From positions 4,899,378 through 4,963,377 of the forward strand of contig NC_087381.1 in the NCBI RefSeq assembly GCF_963675165.1: DNA of 64,000 bases. Direction: 5' to 3'. The number at the start of each line of letters is the position of its first letter. Positions within the stretch are counted from its first letter, which is position 1. Shown here piece after piece: positions 34,978-46,041 of this stretch. The notes below the pieces were generated by a model. It worked only from the letters and a program-made list of their open reading frames with translations. It ran no database searches and was not told the DNA's origin. The DNA comes from Halichondria panicea. Lineage: Eukaryota; Porifera; Demospongiae; Suberitida; Halichondriidae. Position numbers and translations under genes: made by a program.

Positions 34978-37900
34978 CTAAACGTGTAATAGTTTGCTAC
35001 AAAAGACACAATAGTCTCCAAGCAAAAATTGGCAAATAGTTCCATACTTAAGCCTAGTAGAACTAGTACCAGTTGCTTTGGTTACCGAGTAGTCAGAAGG
35101 AAGGGAGACGGCAACTAACGACGTATGTACTTTTTTCTTGAACACTTCGGTATCATCATTCAACTCATAGCATTTCTTGACAGTCAGTTCACTGTTGTAC
35201 TTATCAGATCCAAGCACTTCTACTATACTGTTTTTAGACCCATCAATTAGTTTCGAGAAAATATTGGGATTTCTCACTGACTTGTCCAAGGCATATTGGG
35301 AAACCAACATCTTGAGATGTTTGTTTTCTTTCTCGAAACGCATGAAAGACAGGTCAATCTTGGATTTAGACTCGTCACTCCATGCAAGGAAATTTTTCGC
35401 AAGTTTTTCTAAAGATTGGGTGATGATCACGTTCGAGTCCATATAAAAACCACCCCAATTGTACAATACTAGAGCACGGGTGATAAACTTATCCAAATCG
35501 TCATCTAAGAAATCAATTTGGTGGGGTTCAAGAGAGAATATTCTGCTAAATAGCTCATCACGATTGTATTTTGTAACTGTTATCTGGTAGCCAGTTTCTC
35601 TGAAGACATCGAAACGGCCATTATCGAGTGTGTTACTATGAACAAGAACGTTGGCACATGGATGGTAATGGAATACAGATTCGATGGAACGATGATCCTG
35701 CCAAGTAAATTTGAAATCGGGTGATGGGAAGTGAAAGTGAAACTGCAAGCAATCCTTACAAGGAGTTGGAGGGGACAATGGAATTAAACCAAACTTGCGG
35801 GCAGCATCAAACAAAGAAGGTCTTTGACGAATCTCGTACCAAAACGTTGCTCGAAGACGCATCATTGTCGCCACATCGGGATTAGGTGGTGGGTCGTCCC
35901 AGGGAAACTTGGCAAACCACTTAGGTACTTCGTCTATCGTAGTTTTGTACATATCCAAGGTGTGAAACATTGTTGTCAGGCCAACAGTACGAGAGGAGCT
36001 GCCTTTTTTAGAACCACCACCCCCAGGCATTTTATCCGAGTTGATAAAAATCACCGGAGTTCCCATGCCAACGCAGGGTAGAGCACTGTGGATTCGTTGT
36101 GTGATAATCAGTTTAGCTCTTGAATAACGTTCAATTATATCAAAGGCTACAGTAAACCGGCCTTGACTGATTGTACGGGCCTTTCCCTCCAAGTTATGCT
36201 TCACACGGATTCCCCTGTCTCTGATTTTTTTCGGAAGCATTTGAAAATACTCCTCCTTCACATCAACAATAAAAATCTCATTAGTCTTCTTTTTTGATTT
36301 CACTTGGAGCATTAAAGTCATACAACCCGAGAAGTACGCAGGTACATGCAGATCCGTTAACATTTTAAGAGTTCCAGTGTCTCGGCAACCAATCGGTGCC
36401 CTTTCCATCGTATAAGCAACATTTTTCCTCCATTGTGCTGCCATTCGTAGGTGGATATGAATTGAGACCAGTAGAGGGTGGACATTGGGTGGGGGTGGCC
36501 AGCTAGCTCTACCATCTCCCCACCAAGCGTTGAAGAAAACTGTAACGGCTTGATCTTTTTTTGTTGTTGCAATTATGTTATCTCGATCGAGAAAAGTATC
36601 CATAAACGGAAGGAATTGCAGACCGGGGAAATCTTGAATCTCATCACCAACATTCGCTGTCTTTACTGAATTCACTCTCGCATCAAAAAAAAGAGTCCCG
36701 TAATGCTGATTCCATGGTTCGTCCGGTTCCAGTGATAGGAAACGGTACATGAAAACAGTGGTGGCTATAACCAGATCTTCAGCTTCGAAGTACTTGTTTA
36801 CAGTTGGAGCATCGAACGAAATCGAAGTCACTGAATCATAGTTTTCAGAGGGTTTGTAGTATTCATTGTTGAGCATGGTTGCGAGTTGGTTGATGTATGT
36901 GTATTGCTTTGGAAAGCATGCCAGTTTGAAATGTTCTACAGTAGTCTTCGCACGGGCACGGTTCAGTCCAATCCACGGTTTTGTACAACTGGGAATAGGG
37001 ATGTTTTGTTTGTCTTGTAGTTGAACGTTTGGTTCAATGTACACTCCTCCGTACTTCCAGAGAATGCCTAGTCCCACAACTACTTGCAGGTGTTCTTCAA
37101 ATGATGCTTTGGCAAAAAGTTTGTAAAACAGGTGCTTTGAAAGCCATTCTTCAAGAGGTGTTTCTTGAACAAGTTCACCTATTAAAAGAAACTCGGCGGA
37201 AATCTTTTTGTTTGAGAGATCTGCAATGGACTTCATACAGTGTGAAGTACCACAATACACAAGAACAGGATTCCGTTTTGTCAGACTGTTCAAATTTGAT
37301 AAAATTTCTTGCGAGAACGGCCGATCATATACCCAAGCAGAGCGTATTAAATTAGCGACGGCAAGGGGACTCTCAGCAAGAGGAGAAATATTGTTCTCAG
37401 AAACAACGCTTGCAAGATTTGTTGTTGTGATAGTCGAGCCAGTTGAAACAGGTCCTTGTATAAAGAAAATTGACCCCAAACCGACAGCAACCAACACCAA
37501 GAGTAACGGTGGTGGAGAAAACTTATCTCCACTTAAGTTTCGGTAGAGATAGATGTAGAGACCGATGAGGACGGCACCTAATCCGATAATCATTTTCCAG
37601 GAGATAGGGAGTTGAAAGTACGCTAGATTGGCAGCGATGACAATACCACGTTTCAGGAGATTCAAGATGGCGTGTGTTAGTGGAGTGAAATGCTGTAGAA
37701 CATAGATTGAGGCTAAGTTGTAGGTGCAGTGAAAGGAACTTGAGATCACACCTTGGTGTAAGTTTTTCAGGAGAGCAACAGATTGGAAGAAAGCCATTTT
37801 TGAGATAATAAATGGGGTTAAAACAAACACACTGTTTAGCGAAAGAACGGCATACTTTTGAAAAGCACTGTCCCAAACCTTGCCCAATCTCTTCAGATAA

Positions 37901-38469
37901 ATGTTTCTGATCGGGAAAGCGACGTTCGAACAAAGAGCAGCTAAAAGTCCAACCACAAGAAAAGTCGAGTCAAAAGCCACAAACAAACTAGCTCCAACCA
38001 CCATGATGACAATCGCCAAAAGTGTTGTGGAATTGAGGACTGTGTAGTCTCGATAGAGTACCAGAGACAAGCCGAACATGAACAGAGGCTCGCATGCTTT
38101 TACGACTTGCGTCATGCTAGAGCTGACCATTGCATAGGCTGCATTCGTCGCCACGTTCCCGGCAACATTGCCAATCGAAGCTATGAGAATCGTTCTTTTA
38201 GAAGCATCTGCAGGCCATATAGAACTTCTAGAGATTAGCTTTATCCACATAACGGAGACAATAGCACCAATCAGATGTTGTAAAAATGTCAATTCGAGCC
38301 ATCGAAAATCTTTACTTGCATCAGACCAAGAGTTCTTGTCGGGTTTGCTTTGCCCTCTCATAAAGTTTTTCGAAGAGATGGCCGTGATACTGTTGGCAGC
38401 CCACCATATTCCAACCGATATAGCAATAAGAACATTTGCCTTCATCGTTGGTGTAGCCTTTGACTTCAT
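34978..38469 (-). CDS. Transporter-glycosyltransferase-pyruvyltransferase fusion, copy 1
   Basis: One uninterrupted frame of 1163 residues from MKSKATP. A tail-like tatacag acceptor lies 9 bp upstream of this ATG, so a further 5' exon (probably UTR) is likely, and the ATG 54 bp upstream is probably intronic. Residues 1-312 look like a triose-phosphate/nucleotide-sugar transporter (TPT/SLC35E-like), with about ten hydrophobic helices and motifs FLQHLIGA, QVVKACEPLFMF and THAILNLLKR. Residues 321-338 form an extra helix. Residues 375-630 resemble a sugar-binding DXD glycosyltransferase, with GGVYIEPNV (474-482) where DXD is expected. Residues 640-815 resemble polysaccharide pyruvyltransferase (IGCRDTGTL at 693-701; RAKLIITQRIHSALP at 784-798). 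Residues 900-1120 form a second glycosyltransferase-like domain with GGFYMDSNV (1006-1014). The extra helix would place the enzyme part in the Golgi lumen, where the transporter would deliver its substrate. Domain names rest on motifs read by eye. Confidence 0.78.
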   Translation of the reverse strand: MKSKATPTMKANVLIAISVGIWWAANSITAISSKNFMRGQSKPDKNSWSDASKDFRWLELTFLQHLIGAIVSVMWIKLISRSSIWPADASKRTILIASIGNVAGNVATNAAYAMVSSSMTQVVKACEPLFMFGLSLVLYRDYTVLNSTTLLAIVIMVVGASLFVAFDSTFLVVGLLAALCSNVAFPIRNIYLKRLGKVWDSAFQKYAVLSLNSVFVLTPFIISKMAFFQSVALLKNLHQGVISSSFHCTYNLASIYVLQHFTPLTHAILNLLKRGIVIAANLAYFQLPISWKMIIGLGAVLIGLYIYLYRNLSGDKFSPPPLLLVLVAVGLGSIFFIQGPVSTGSTITTTNLASVVSENNISPLAESPLAVANLIRSAWVYDRPFSQEILSNLNSLTKRNPVLVYCGTSHCMKSIADLSNKKISAEFLLIGELVQETPLEEWLSKHLFYKLFAKASFEEHLQVVVGLGILWKYGGVYIEPNVQLQDKQNIPIPSCTKPWIGLNRARAKTTVEHFKLACFPKQYTYINQLATMLNNEYYKPSENYDSVTSISFDAPTVNKYFEAEDLVIATTVFMYRFLSLEPDEPWNQHYGTLFFDARVNSVKTANVGDEIQDFPGLQFLPFMDTFLDRDNIIATTKKDQAVTVFFNAWWGDGRASWPPPPNVHPLLVSIHIHLRMAAQWRKNVAYTMERAPIGCRDTGTLKMLTDLHVPAYFSGCMTLMLQVKSKKKTNEIFIVDVKEEYFQMLPKKIRDRGIRVKHNLEGKARTISQGRFTVAFDIIERYSRAKLIITQRIHSALPCVGMGTPVIFINSDKMPGGGGSKKGSSSRTVGLTTMFHTLDMYKTTIDEVPKWFAKFPWDDPPPNPDVATMMRLRATFWYEIRQRPSLFDAARKFGLIPLSPPTPCKDCLQFHFHFPSPDFKFTWQDHRSIESVFHYHPCANVLVHSNTLDNGRFDVFRETGYQITVTKYNRDELFSRIFSLEPHQIDFLDDDLDKFITRALVLYNWGGFYMDSNVIITQSLEKLAKNFLAWSDESKSKIDLSFMRFEKENKHLKMLVSQYALDKSVRNPNIFSKLIDGSKNSIVEVLGSDKYNSELTVKKCYELNDDTEVFKKKVHTSLVAVSLPSDYSVTKATGTSSTRLKYGTICQFLLGDYCVFCSKLLHV

Positions 38470-38523
38470 ATCCGAGACCTGTATAATAAAAATTAATGTG
38501 CGTACGTGTATGTGTATATGCAT

Positions 38524-39644
38524 GTGTATTAATTGACCCAGCCACCGAAATATTGGTCCAATATCCTGTATACTTTTACCTATATAGGATGGTGACTAAG
38601 TTGAGCAATTAATTAATATATACATGCATGCATGCCCAGAATTGTTGTAGTGATCTCGATCTAAACTCAACATAATTATACATTCGTAGTTTTAATAATT
38701 ATGTAGTAAACTAGGTCTAAGAGACGTAGCTGCACGAGGAATACAGTAAAGCTGATGTACTGTGTGTGCGTGTGTTGTATGAATTCCAGCTGTAACTGCT
38801 CATGAGTCAATGGTTGAAATACGATGAAAACTAACAGCTTCTATATATAACTACATGTAACGCTTCTATATCCACATTCTCTCTTGATATCTTGCCTTAC
38901 AACAACAATGTGAATCACAGGATGATTTTCTACTCTTTCTGTTCCACATGTCCACAATTTCCTATCTGTAAGTAATGCAGGGTGATTCCAGAGCAATTTA
39001 AGTATCGATCGTTTAGGCTGCTGTATACTTTGTCTGGGAAAATCTTTGCTCTATACCGATGTAGTAACATGTAGGAATAGACACAGCTATTTATCTAAGC
39101 TGACTCATATAGTACCATTAAACACCAGGCACTTGGACATTTTCGTAGCTGCATTTTTATTAAAAACTAAACAAATTCCTAAGAATGTACCAGATGTGAT
39201 AACAGACAGCTAAACAAACATTTCCTGGATGAGCATGCCCACAGACCCCCCTAGATTGCCGTGTGCCTGAGTACACGGATATCCGGCTTGCCGCCCCTAT
39301 TTGAAATACGACTTTTGCACCCATGCCCCCCGGTCAATATTTTCTGTACGAAGGCCTGACTGTAAGGTCACAAGTCGGACCACGCCCACTCTAGTTTTAC
39401 AGCATGTTTTATGAAACAGTTCACCAACATGCATAACATAATCATACCATTTTTACCATTTTTCTTTCCGTTATATTAATATCGGCACGGGAACGAGGTT
39501 AAAAATATTACGCTCACCTCAGCCATCGAAGAGTCTGTAATTAGGAGAGGTCTCTGACACGTACAATGTACTATGCTCTACGCTGCATGGTAAGAAAAAT
39601 CAAGCGGGTGATCAAATCTTATCGCAGCAATAATTTAAAACTGT
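38524..39644. other. Upstream region of fusion gene, copy 1
   Basis: Should contain the promoter and a non-coding first exon. A GC-poor sequence conserved with 49600-50680. No coding exon is recognised. Confidence 0.35.
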
Positions 39645-40206
39645 ACATAATTAAAGCACCGCGGGTGCTGATCGATGCCTCGGTGGAGGTGCTAAAGCTA
39701 CATAACATAAAGCTATAGTAGCTTTATATACACACATTATAATTATCATGATGAACATTTTTGCATTAGCTGCATGCATGCAAAGAGTGGGCAATGATCG
39801 ACCATGATTGTGTTGATCGATGCCAAAAGTTCAAGTCTAAAATTAATGGCTGCATCAGCAGAGCCTTGCAGCTCTTCCCACTCTTGCAGCTACCAATAAC
39901 TAGCATTCTATAGTGCAGAGCTAACTACTAAGTAGAGTAACAACACTCGGTGAACAAGTTTTACTATGTACTCTTCTGAAAAGGCTGCAATGCATGGCAT
40001 TCCAAGTAAGCAACACTTGAAAACAAAGCATTATTTTGCAAATCCATGAATCAAAATCCAACTATAGAAGCCTATAGAAACTCTTGCTTGCATTTGATTG
40101 ATCTTTGAGTAGCTGTAGCAGTCTACACACACAGACACACTAACATACTATATTATATACCGTATACCAGTAACCTCGCTTGTGCATGTGCACCGAGGCA
40201 TAATTA
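39645..40206. repeat. Repeat family X
   Basis: Runs from gcaccgcgggtgctgatcga to gtgcaccgaggcata, with gatgcctcggtg near one end inverted relative to caccgaggcat at the other. The interior matches 17946-18350. It is present in both segmental copies (also 50680-51237), so it predates the duplication. Confidence 0.65.
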
Positions 40207-40783
40207 AGAGTCTGTTTCTTATTGCTCACTGCCACAGCTCTTGTTACTTGCAAAGAATGGTTTTGGGAATATTGATATCACATAATAAAATAAGCTGTTA
40301 ATGTACAGTCTCCATTTCAGAAGGTACTATATACATTTTGAGACACTATCATTTTGAGACATGATTGTACCAATTACGGCGGCTAGTTTTACCAGCTTAG
40401 GTTCTAAATTGGGTGCCAAATGAAGCCTTTAAAGCTATACATGTATTTATCCTGCAATTTTAACGTGGCCGTTACTCTAAATGAGGCGCCAGTTGAAGCT
40501 CATGTATTTTTCTCTGTTCTCTTTGTGCAGCAAGGAAATTAATGTTTGTGGAGCCTTAATTACGGTATATGCGATCATGCTACGTCATGCATGTATGTAT
40601 CTCCAGCACAGGAAGTCTAACTAAATTGCCAAGGCAACTCACAGCACAGTGGCTGCATGGCATGAGCATAAATTAATGTCTTGCACCTATAGCTGCACCT
40701 ATAGATGCACCTATTGGCTGGTATGTACTGGTTGAGTTAGCTGCAGAAAACATAATTATTATGAAGAAGCCGCATATACTGTA

Positions 40784-40986
40784 CAGTTGGTGAGATCTGG
40801 GGGACAAAATATTCGTGGTTGAAGACTGCATGGACCAGAATACTTTATACCCACGAATGAAGTAACCTTGCTACCTTTACCTGCAGTGCAGCAAGCAGCA
40901 ATCATGGAAACATGCATGTTACTGAAATTAATATTACTCAAACAAATATTTTGCCCCCCCCCCCGAAAATTACCCGCTATACATGG
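40784..40986. repeat. 'attcgtgg' MITE, left copy
   Basis: Contains gggggacaaaatattcgtgg and ccgaaaattacccgctatac at its ends, as at 7846-8062. The duplicated counterpart is 51808-51977, where the right end is lost. Confidence 0.6.
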
Positions 40987-41133
40987 CTGTGGCCAAATAT
41001 ATGATATGGATCAGCAAATATCTTATAATTAAATTTTGTCTCATCTCTGCATAAACATTACCATCGATAAACGTGCAGAAATTTATTTTACAATGGCTGA
41101 AGTCAAAACCTCTTGTGTGAAAACATGTACCGT

Positions 41134-41340
41134 TATAGCGGGTATATAGTTCGAGGGTATAAATGTTCGTGGTTTTCGCGGATATTAGGCATGTACCGCA
41201 AACATTTATAACCGCGAATTTAATATCGCATGCATGCATACAGCAAAAAGGCGCTATTCTATGAAAATTAAATCCGCGAAAACCTTTCTAAAGGCATTTC
41301 CGTGAAAATTTATACCCTCAAAATATACCCGCCATACGGT
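41134..41340. repeat. 'tatagcgggtata' MITE
   Basis: Ends taccgttatagcgggtatat and atatacccgccatacggta are inverted. It is present in the left segmental copy, and I do not see it in the corresponding part of the right copy. Confidence 0.65.
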
Positions 41341-42095
41341 ATTAGAAAACAAATATTAAACTCTACCTGTCAGTTGAAACTTAGAAGTACATGTAGACAC
41401 AGCATGCATACTCCTGAGAACCTTGACACAACAACTTCAATACCTACCTCCAGAAGCTTCTTTCTCAGCATAGATACCATGTTTCCAGCAAGGAATTTGC
41501 ACTTAGATCTAGTCTATAGTTGAACATGACATCACATCCTGGGGTCCACAACTAACATCAGCTTGCAGGAGTGTACTCCTGCTAGCTCCTATAGTTTCCT
41601 TAAGCCCTATAGGGGAGATAGTCTGACTAATAGTTTCTTTGTTCTCAAATTTAAAAAAATAGACAATGCTAAAACTTGGCTAGCTATTATCTCTATACTC
41701 TTGTGCAGATTAGTGAGATTTGAAAGAGTTGAAAGATGTTTAGATCTACTTGTATATAATTATCAAAATTTAAGTAAGCCGTTGCCTACTTAAAAACGAC
41801 AAAGGTCAAGTATTACCAATTTCACTTCCTCTATGAGTATTATAGTTTCGCGAACGCAACGTTTTCCTATAGAGGGAACGTCTGGTCACTATTGTATTTA
41901 TTCCGTGGTCCTTGCCGGAATGTTAGCAGTGCCAATCAAATTTAACTACCATACTACATGCTTAGTGGCGGAAATACGAGTTCGCTGTTTTCGTGGGTTA
42001 GCAATCCTACATTCCTAAAATTGTTCTTATTATCTGTTATCTGCTATAGCGTGCAAAGATAAAGGCGTGGCCTGGGGATGTCTGGTAAGCAGTCA
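41341..42095. other. Intergenic DNA, no gene assigned
   Basis: An open frame at 41563-41793 (76 codons) has ordinary-looking composition but no recognisable domain and no matching sequence in the right segmental copy. From about 41968 the sequence (gagttcgctgttttcgtggg) again matches the right copy (about 52638). Confidence 0.3.
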
Positions 42096-42465
42096 TCAGG
42101 GCTGCATCCAGTCAGGGGGGCAAATTAGGCAAATGAAAAGTATAGGGAGGGAAAAACCTCCGACGCGAAGGCATGCACCAAGCATGTACCATAAAACTAG
42201 GGGGCATGCTCTCGTTGGATATTAATTTGGAGGCTTAGATCACTTCTGGCGCAATTTCAGCTCATATATGTAGCTATCAATGTGACATTACATGCATGAT
42301 TGTTGGAAATTGTAGTGTTAGGTACGCAGAATAGCTGTTTAAAACTACTGACTATACCTACCTCAGCTTCTATATGTCTGTGTCCATCCTATAATTGTCA
42401 AAATTAAATCCCAGGGGGGGCGAAATATACCCCCCTCACCCCCCCCTCAATGCAGCCCTGGACTC
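42096..42465. repeat. 'gggctgcatccag' inverted-end repeat, left copy
   Basis: Begins agggctgcatccag with a G run and ends with a C run followed by caatgcagccctgg. The counterpart in the right copy is 52755-53135. Confidence 0.6.
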
Positions 42466-43000
42466 ATGACACCTAGTAAACAATTTATTCAACAAAATGC
42501 TTTTAAGAGGCCATGCATTCACGAAATTTAAGTGCCTCGAAAATGTTGCACTACACAAAATGAACGTGAAAAAAAGGAAAATAATTATTGACTCTATAAA
42601 AATTAATGTTGTACCATACCGGGCTGCAAAGGAACAAAGAGCTCAAACCCAAGCAAGAGCTAAACGAATATCTTGCACGTAGCTACATTAATTCCTTAGT
42701 GCAACAGAATCAGTGCAATAGTGACCAGACGTTCACTCCCCCTCTAACGTCTGCTCGCGAGACTACTCTGTGAGGTGGAGTCATGTGTCATGTTTAATTA
42801 GTAAGAGTAATTCTGCACTTCCAAGTACAAATGTACAAGTTTACAGTGAAAACTAGACAAACGACTTTGGGGACCAAACTGGAGTTTAATTAATGTACGC
42901 ATATACACTGTACATGTACCACTAGTCTAAGATAGATATACACCTGTAAATGAACCAACTACACAATCATGCATATCCTGAATCATACTGAAGCACTCAC

Positions 43001-43155
43001 CCTCAGTCTTAAATGTTCTGGTAGTACGTACGTGCAGTCAATGACTCCTTTGTACAGCTCATCAGAGAGACGGCCTGCGCGCTGATGTGTTAGTAATTCA
43101 CTGCGGGTTTGATGCAAGCTGTGGATATAGTGTAGGACCCATTCTAGGGCCGTGT
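43001..43155 (-). CDS. Possible internal exon of an unrecognised gene
   Basis: On the minus strand a 155-bp open stretch lies between a gcatcag acceptor and an agg/gtgagt donor. It encodes DTALEWVLHYIHSLHQTR and, later, RLSDELYKGVIDCTYVLP. Composition looks protein-like, and the right segmental copy keeps the 3' part (57765-57834) with mostly conservative changes before the breakpoint cuts it. I do not recognise the family and could not find the neighbouring exons. Confidence 0.4.
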
Positions 43156-43823
43156 CTGATGCTGTTGCTTGATGATAATGAATTGATTATGAAGTGTGCC
43201 ATGTTTTGAAACAGTTGTTGTGTTTGGGGATCCTAAATGTAATACGATCGCTAAATGCGATTGTGTTTGCAGTGATAATTTTGGTGTCATTCTCATTTGC
43301 TCATTGGAGATCAGTATGCATAGAGCTTGCAACAATTGACATAGAAAGTACTAAGATATCGTTAATGTCATAATGTAATCACCACTCTCTTCAATAATAA
43401 CAATCGAAGCATCCCGTTTAATCACACTAAGAAGTTCCCTAAAATGTCAAATTAGTTTATTGATGGATGGATTCTGTTTATATGAAACTATATGTTTGAA
43501 TATTCTATGGCCGTATATGATAATATTCTTCTGTTTTTCACATGATAATCAAGAAGCGTGCCGTGTTTGTGGCAGTTGTGTATCGAAGCACCCCATACAC
43601 GGCATGCTGTATCTGTATCTTTACAAGTCAGCCATGCAGTCATGTTACTCATGTACATGTATATAGATTGATGGTATGAGATAATTGCTAGCAAATAATT
43701 TATGATTTTGTAGATAGTCGTGTGTTAATGGTTATTTGTTAGTGACCTTACTGATAGTATTCACAGTTGTACCCTCTATGGCAACTAACTCTAATTGCAC
43801 GATCTGTTGGTATGAATGAAGTA
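43156..43823. other. Spacer between segmental copies
   Basis: Single-copy DNA between the two duplicated segments. Two loosely similar blocks contain tgccatgttttg/tgccgtgtttgtgg and cagttgtt/cagttgtg near 43197 and 43559. No gene is seen. Confidence 0.35.
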
Positions 43824-45287
43824 CCCAACTGTGCTCACCTCAGTCTGGTGATGTGGGTGTTCTGTCAGAACAGTACGCTAATGGCTTATGATGCTGACGA
43901 CAACCCAGTGACGGTCATGATGAAGTTTGTAATAGCTCGGGGATTCAACTTGCAAGAGAGGTCACATGGACTGATTGGTACGGATAGAATAGTGAAACGG
44001 TATAAACTCCATGCAATTTATACATGTATCCCATGCACTTGTCCAATGAGTGTTTAGCAGGATAATTATAAACACCCAGTGAATTATAATTATGCTTGAA
44101 GGTACGTATTTACGTACATGTAATTACGTGTGTTTTTGCTATGCCTGCATGCATGTCAGTATAGTTAGATCGTTATTATATATAATTATATACGTATGGG
44201 TTTTTAATTTATAGTATCCCTCAGGTGTGTTGGGACACTACAACACATGCATGCATGTACATGTACCTCATGCCCATTATCGCCCTTTATTTAGAGACTA
44301 TAATCTACATGTATTTATTTGATTACCTGTATATTCTAATCGTCTATTTTATTATAATAGCTATACAGTAACTGTACCTAATTTAACGTGCGTAACGTAC
44401 ATGTACCTCTATAGGTCAGTTCTGGAACATTCCTATCACTCTTCAACTAGTCAATGATTCGAGCGAGGGTGGTTTGACCCCTGACCCCTACTACACGGTG
44501 ATGGTGGCCCATCCTGACTCCGCCCCCAGGACCTTCACCGCGATCTATTACCCCCGGACCTGGGAGGTATGCATGTATGCGCATTGTAACACAATTGATC
44601 TTCCGAATAAAACGTATATGCATGTACAAGCATACCATTAATTTTATGATGTTTTCCCTATTGAGTTATTGGTTTGTTAGAGGCTCAGCATACCTCATGT
44701 ATAGAGGTGTCTTCCTACATGTATTCAATATACATGTGAACACATCAAGTAGAAATGGAATATTTTGTGCACCCCCTCCCCCCCAAAATTGATAACCTAA
44801 ACATTTTTACAAACTTTTTAAAGGCCTGAATCTTATTACGTACCTCGATCAGAAGATAATTATAAAAAAAAACCATCAATAATGAGATAATGTTTTTGCT
44901 AAAAAAGCATTATAGTTGTATGAGTGCGTGCTCATTTGGGACCTGGGTGCCTTAATAATGAGTTATAATTATATCAGATGGCCTTTCTTCATGGGCTAGC
45001 TGATTCTACCATAGTACGGTACATAAATTGTATTATATTGACTGTAGAATTAAACCCTGAGGCTCTCTTTTTCATTGCCAGTATACTACTACAATTTTAT
45101 ACTCTTTTCGTATCTTGTGCAGGTTATTCGTGGTCAGAATGACCCGTGTCTTTACGCCGGAGGGCAACAAGCTGACAGCACGGACACCAGCAACTCAGTG
45201 ATCCAGGGGACCTACAGGGACTATGTTGTCAGTGAACCATTTAGCACCCAATACCTATATAGCAAGTTTCAGGACGATAGGTGTTAG
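43824..45287 (+). pseudogene. 5'-truncated copy of Calx-beta gene, last three exons
   Basis: Retains part of exon 17 (43824-43977, minus nine in-frame bases found at 32560-32571), exon 18 (44415-44566) and exon 19 (45123-45287, stop included), with splice signals preserved. Everything upstream is absent. The coding sequence is almost unchanged (for example A-F to A-I before YYPRTWE), so decay is slight. The open frame runs upstream of the breakpoint to an ATG at 43767. It could therefore be expressed as a short chimera, but nothing shows that it is. Confidence 0.75.
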
Positions 45288-46041
45288 CCGTATAATAAAT
45301 GCAAGCTAGGTCGCCATAATTATGCTTGTCCAAATTACTAGAATAAGTATTAATTTTTCTCTTTATAATACATTATAATTAATTACGGTGCAAATAATTA
45401 GCCATGCTCTTGATTTCTAATCGTTGACGGAAGTTCTCTGTAGTTTTTATTAACATTTTTGGCCGCGGCGGTTGTTCGAAAACAATACGTTGTCATTGAC
45501 AGCGTTTACTTGACAGGTAATTGACAATGTGCAATTACTGGACCGGATGTGATACGGGATTAATTGCCGTACACTCTCCAGTCACTAATAGTACATCATA
45601 CAATTATGATATAGTATGCAGCCATGCATGGCCATAAGAACCAGGGGTGTGGGGGGAAACTTATAGGAGCCAGGGTGTCATACAAGATTTTGAAGTAGAG
45701 GGGGAAATAAGAAAAGTAACCAGAAATGTTTGCTATAGTCAACTATTATTTCAATACCCTGTTAGTTGTATGTAAAATTGCGTACTATACACGAATGCAA
45801 AATTAATTTTAGGGAGGGGAAATTGGAGCTGACACCCTGCATTGGGGGTCTTGGCTGTGGGTCACATGATCAGCAATAATAATTTTTGCAATAATAATTT
45901 TTGCAAATTTTCATGTTTTCTGTTCTAATCAGTTGTGATACATGATTGTATTATAAATCATACATGTTAAGATTGTGTGGACTGTATACAGTACGTGGCC
46001 AGCCATTCAGCTAGTTATATATAAGTGTCTATAATTATATA
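45288..46041. other. Convergent intergenic region, right copy
   Basis: Counterpart of 34241-34977, with small indels. It holds the probable 3' UTR of the duplicate fusion gene. Nothing else is recognised. Confidence 0.4.

Larger units (their letters stand above)
32470..43078 (+). repeat. Segmental duplication, left copy
   Basis: Matches 43824-57834 in the same orientation. The left edge falls inside exon 17 of the Calx-beta gene, at the bases encoding PNCAH. The right edge is inside a minus-strand exon candidate (43001-43155). It contains exons 17 (part), 18 and 19, the whole transporter-glycosyltransferase fusion gene and 4.6 kb beyond. Coding similarity of the fusion gene between copies is very high. 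Confidence 0.85.

Noticed and set aside
35177-38536. Plus-strand frames within 34978-38536 and their counterparts in 46241-49609
   Set aside because: Shadows of the fusion genes on the opposite strand. Their conservation between copies reflects the duplication.
41563-41793. 76-codon plus-strand frame in the left segmental copy
   Set aside because: No domain, no counterpart in the right copy, and no splice context. Left uncalled, though composition is not obviously repetitive.
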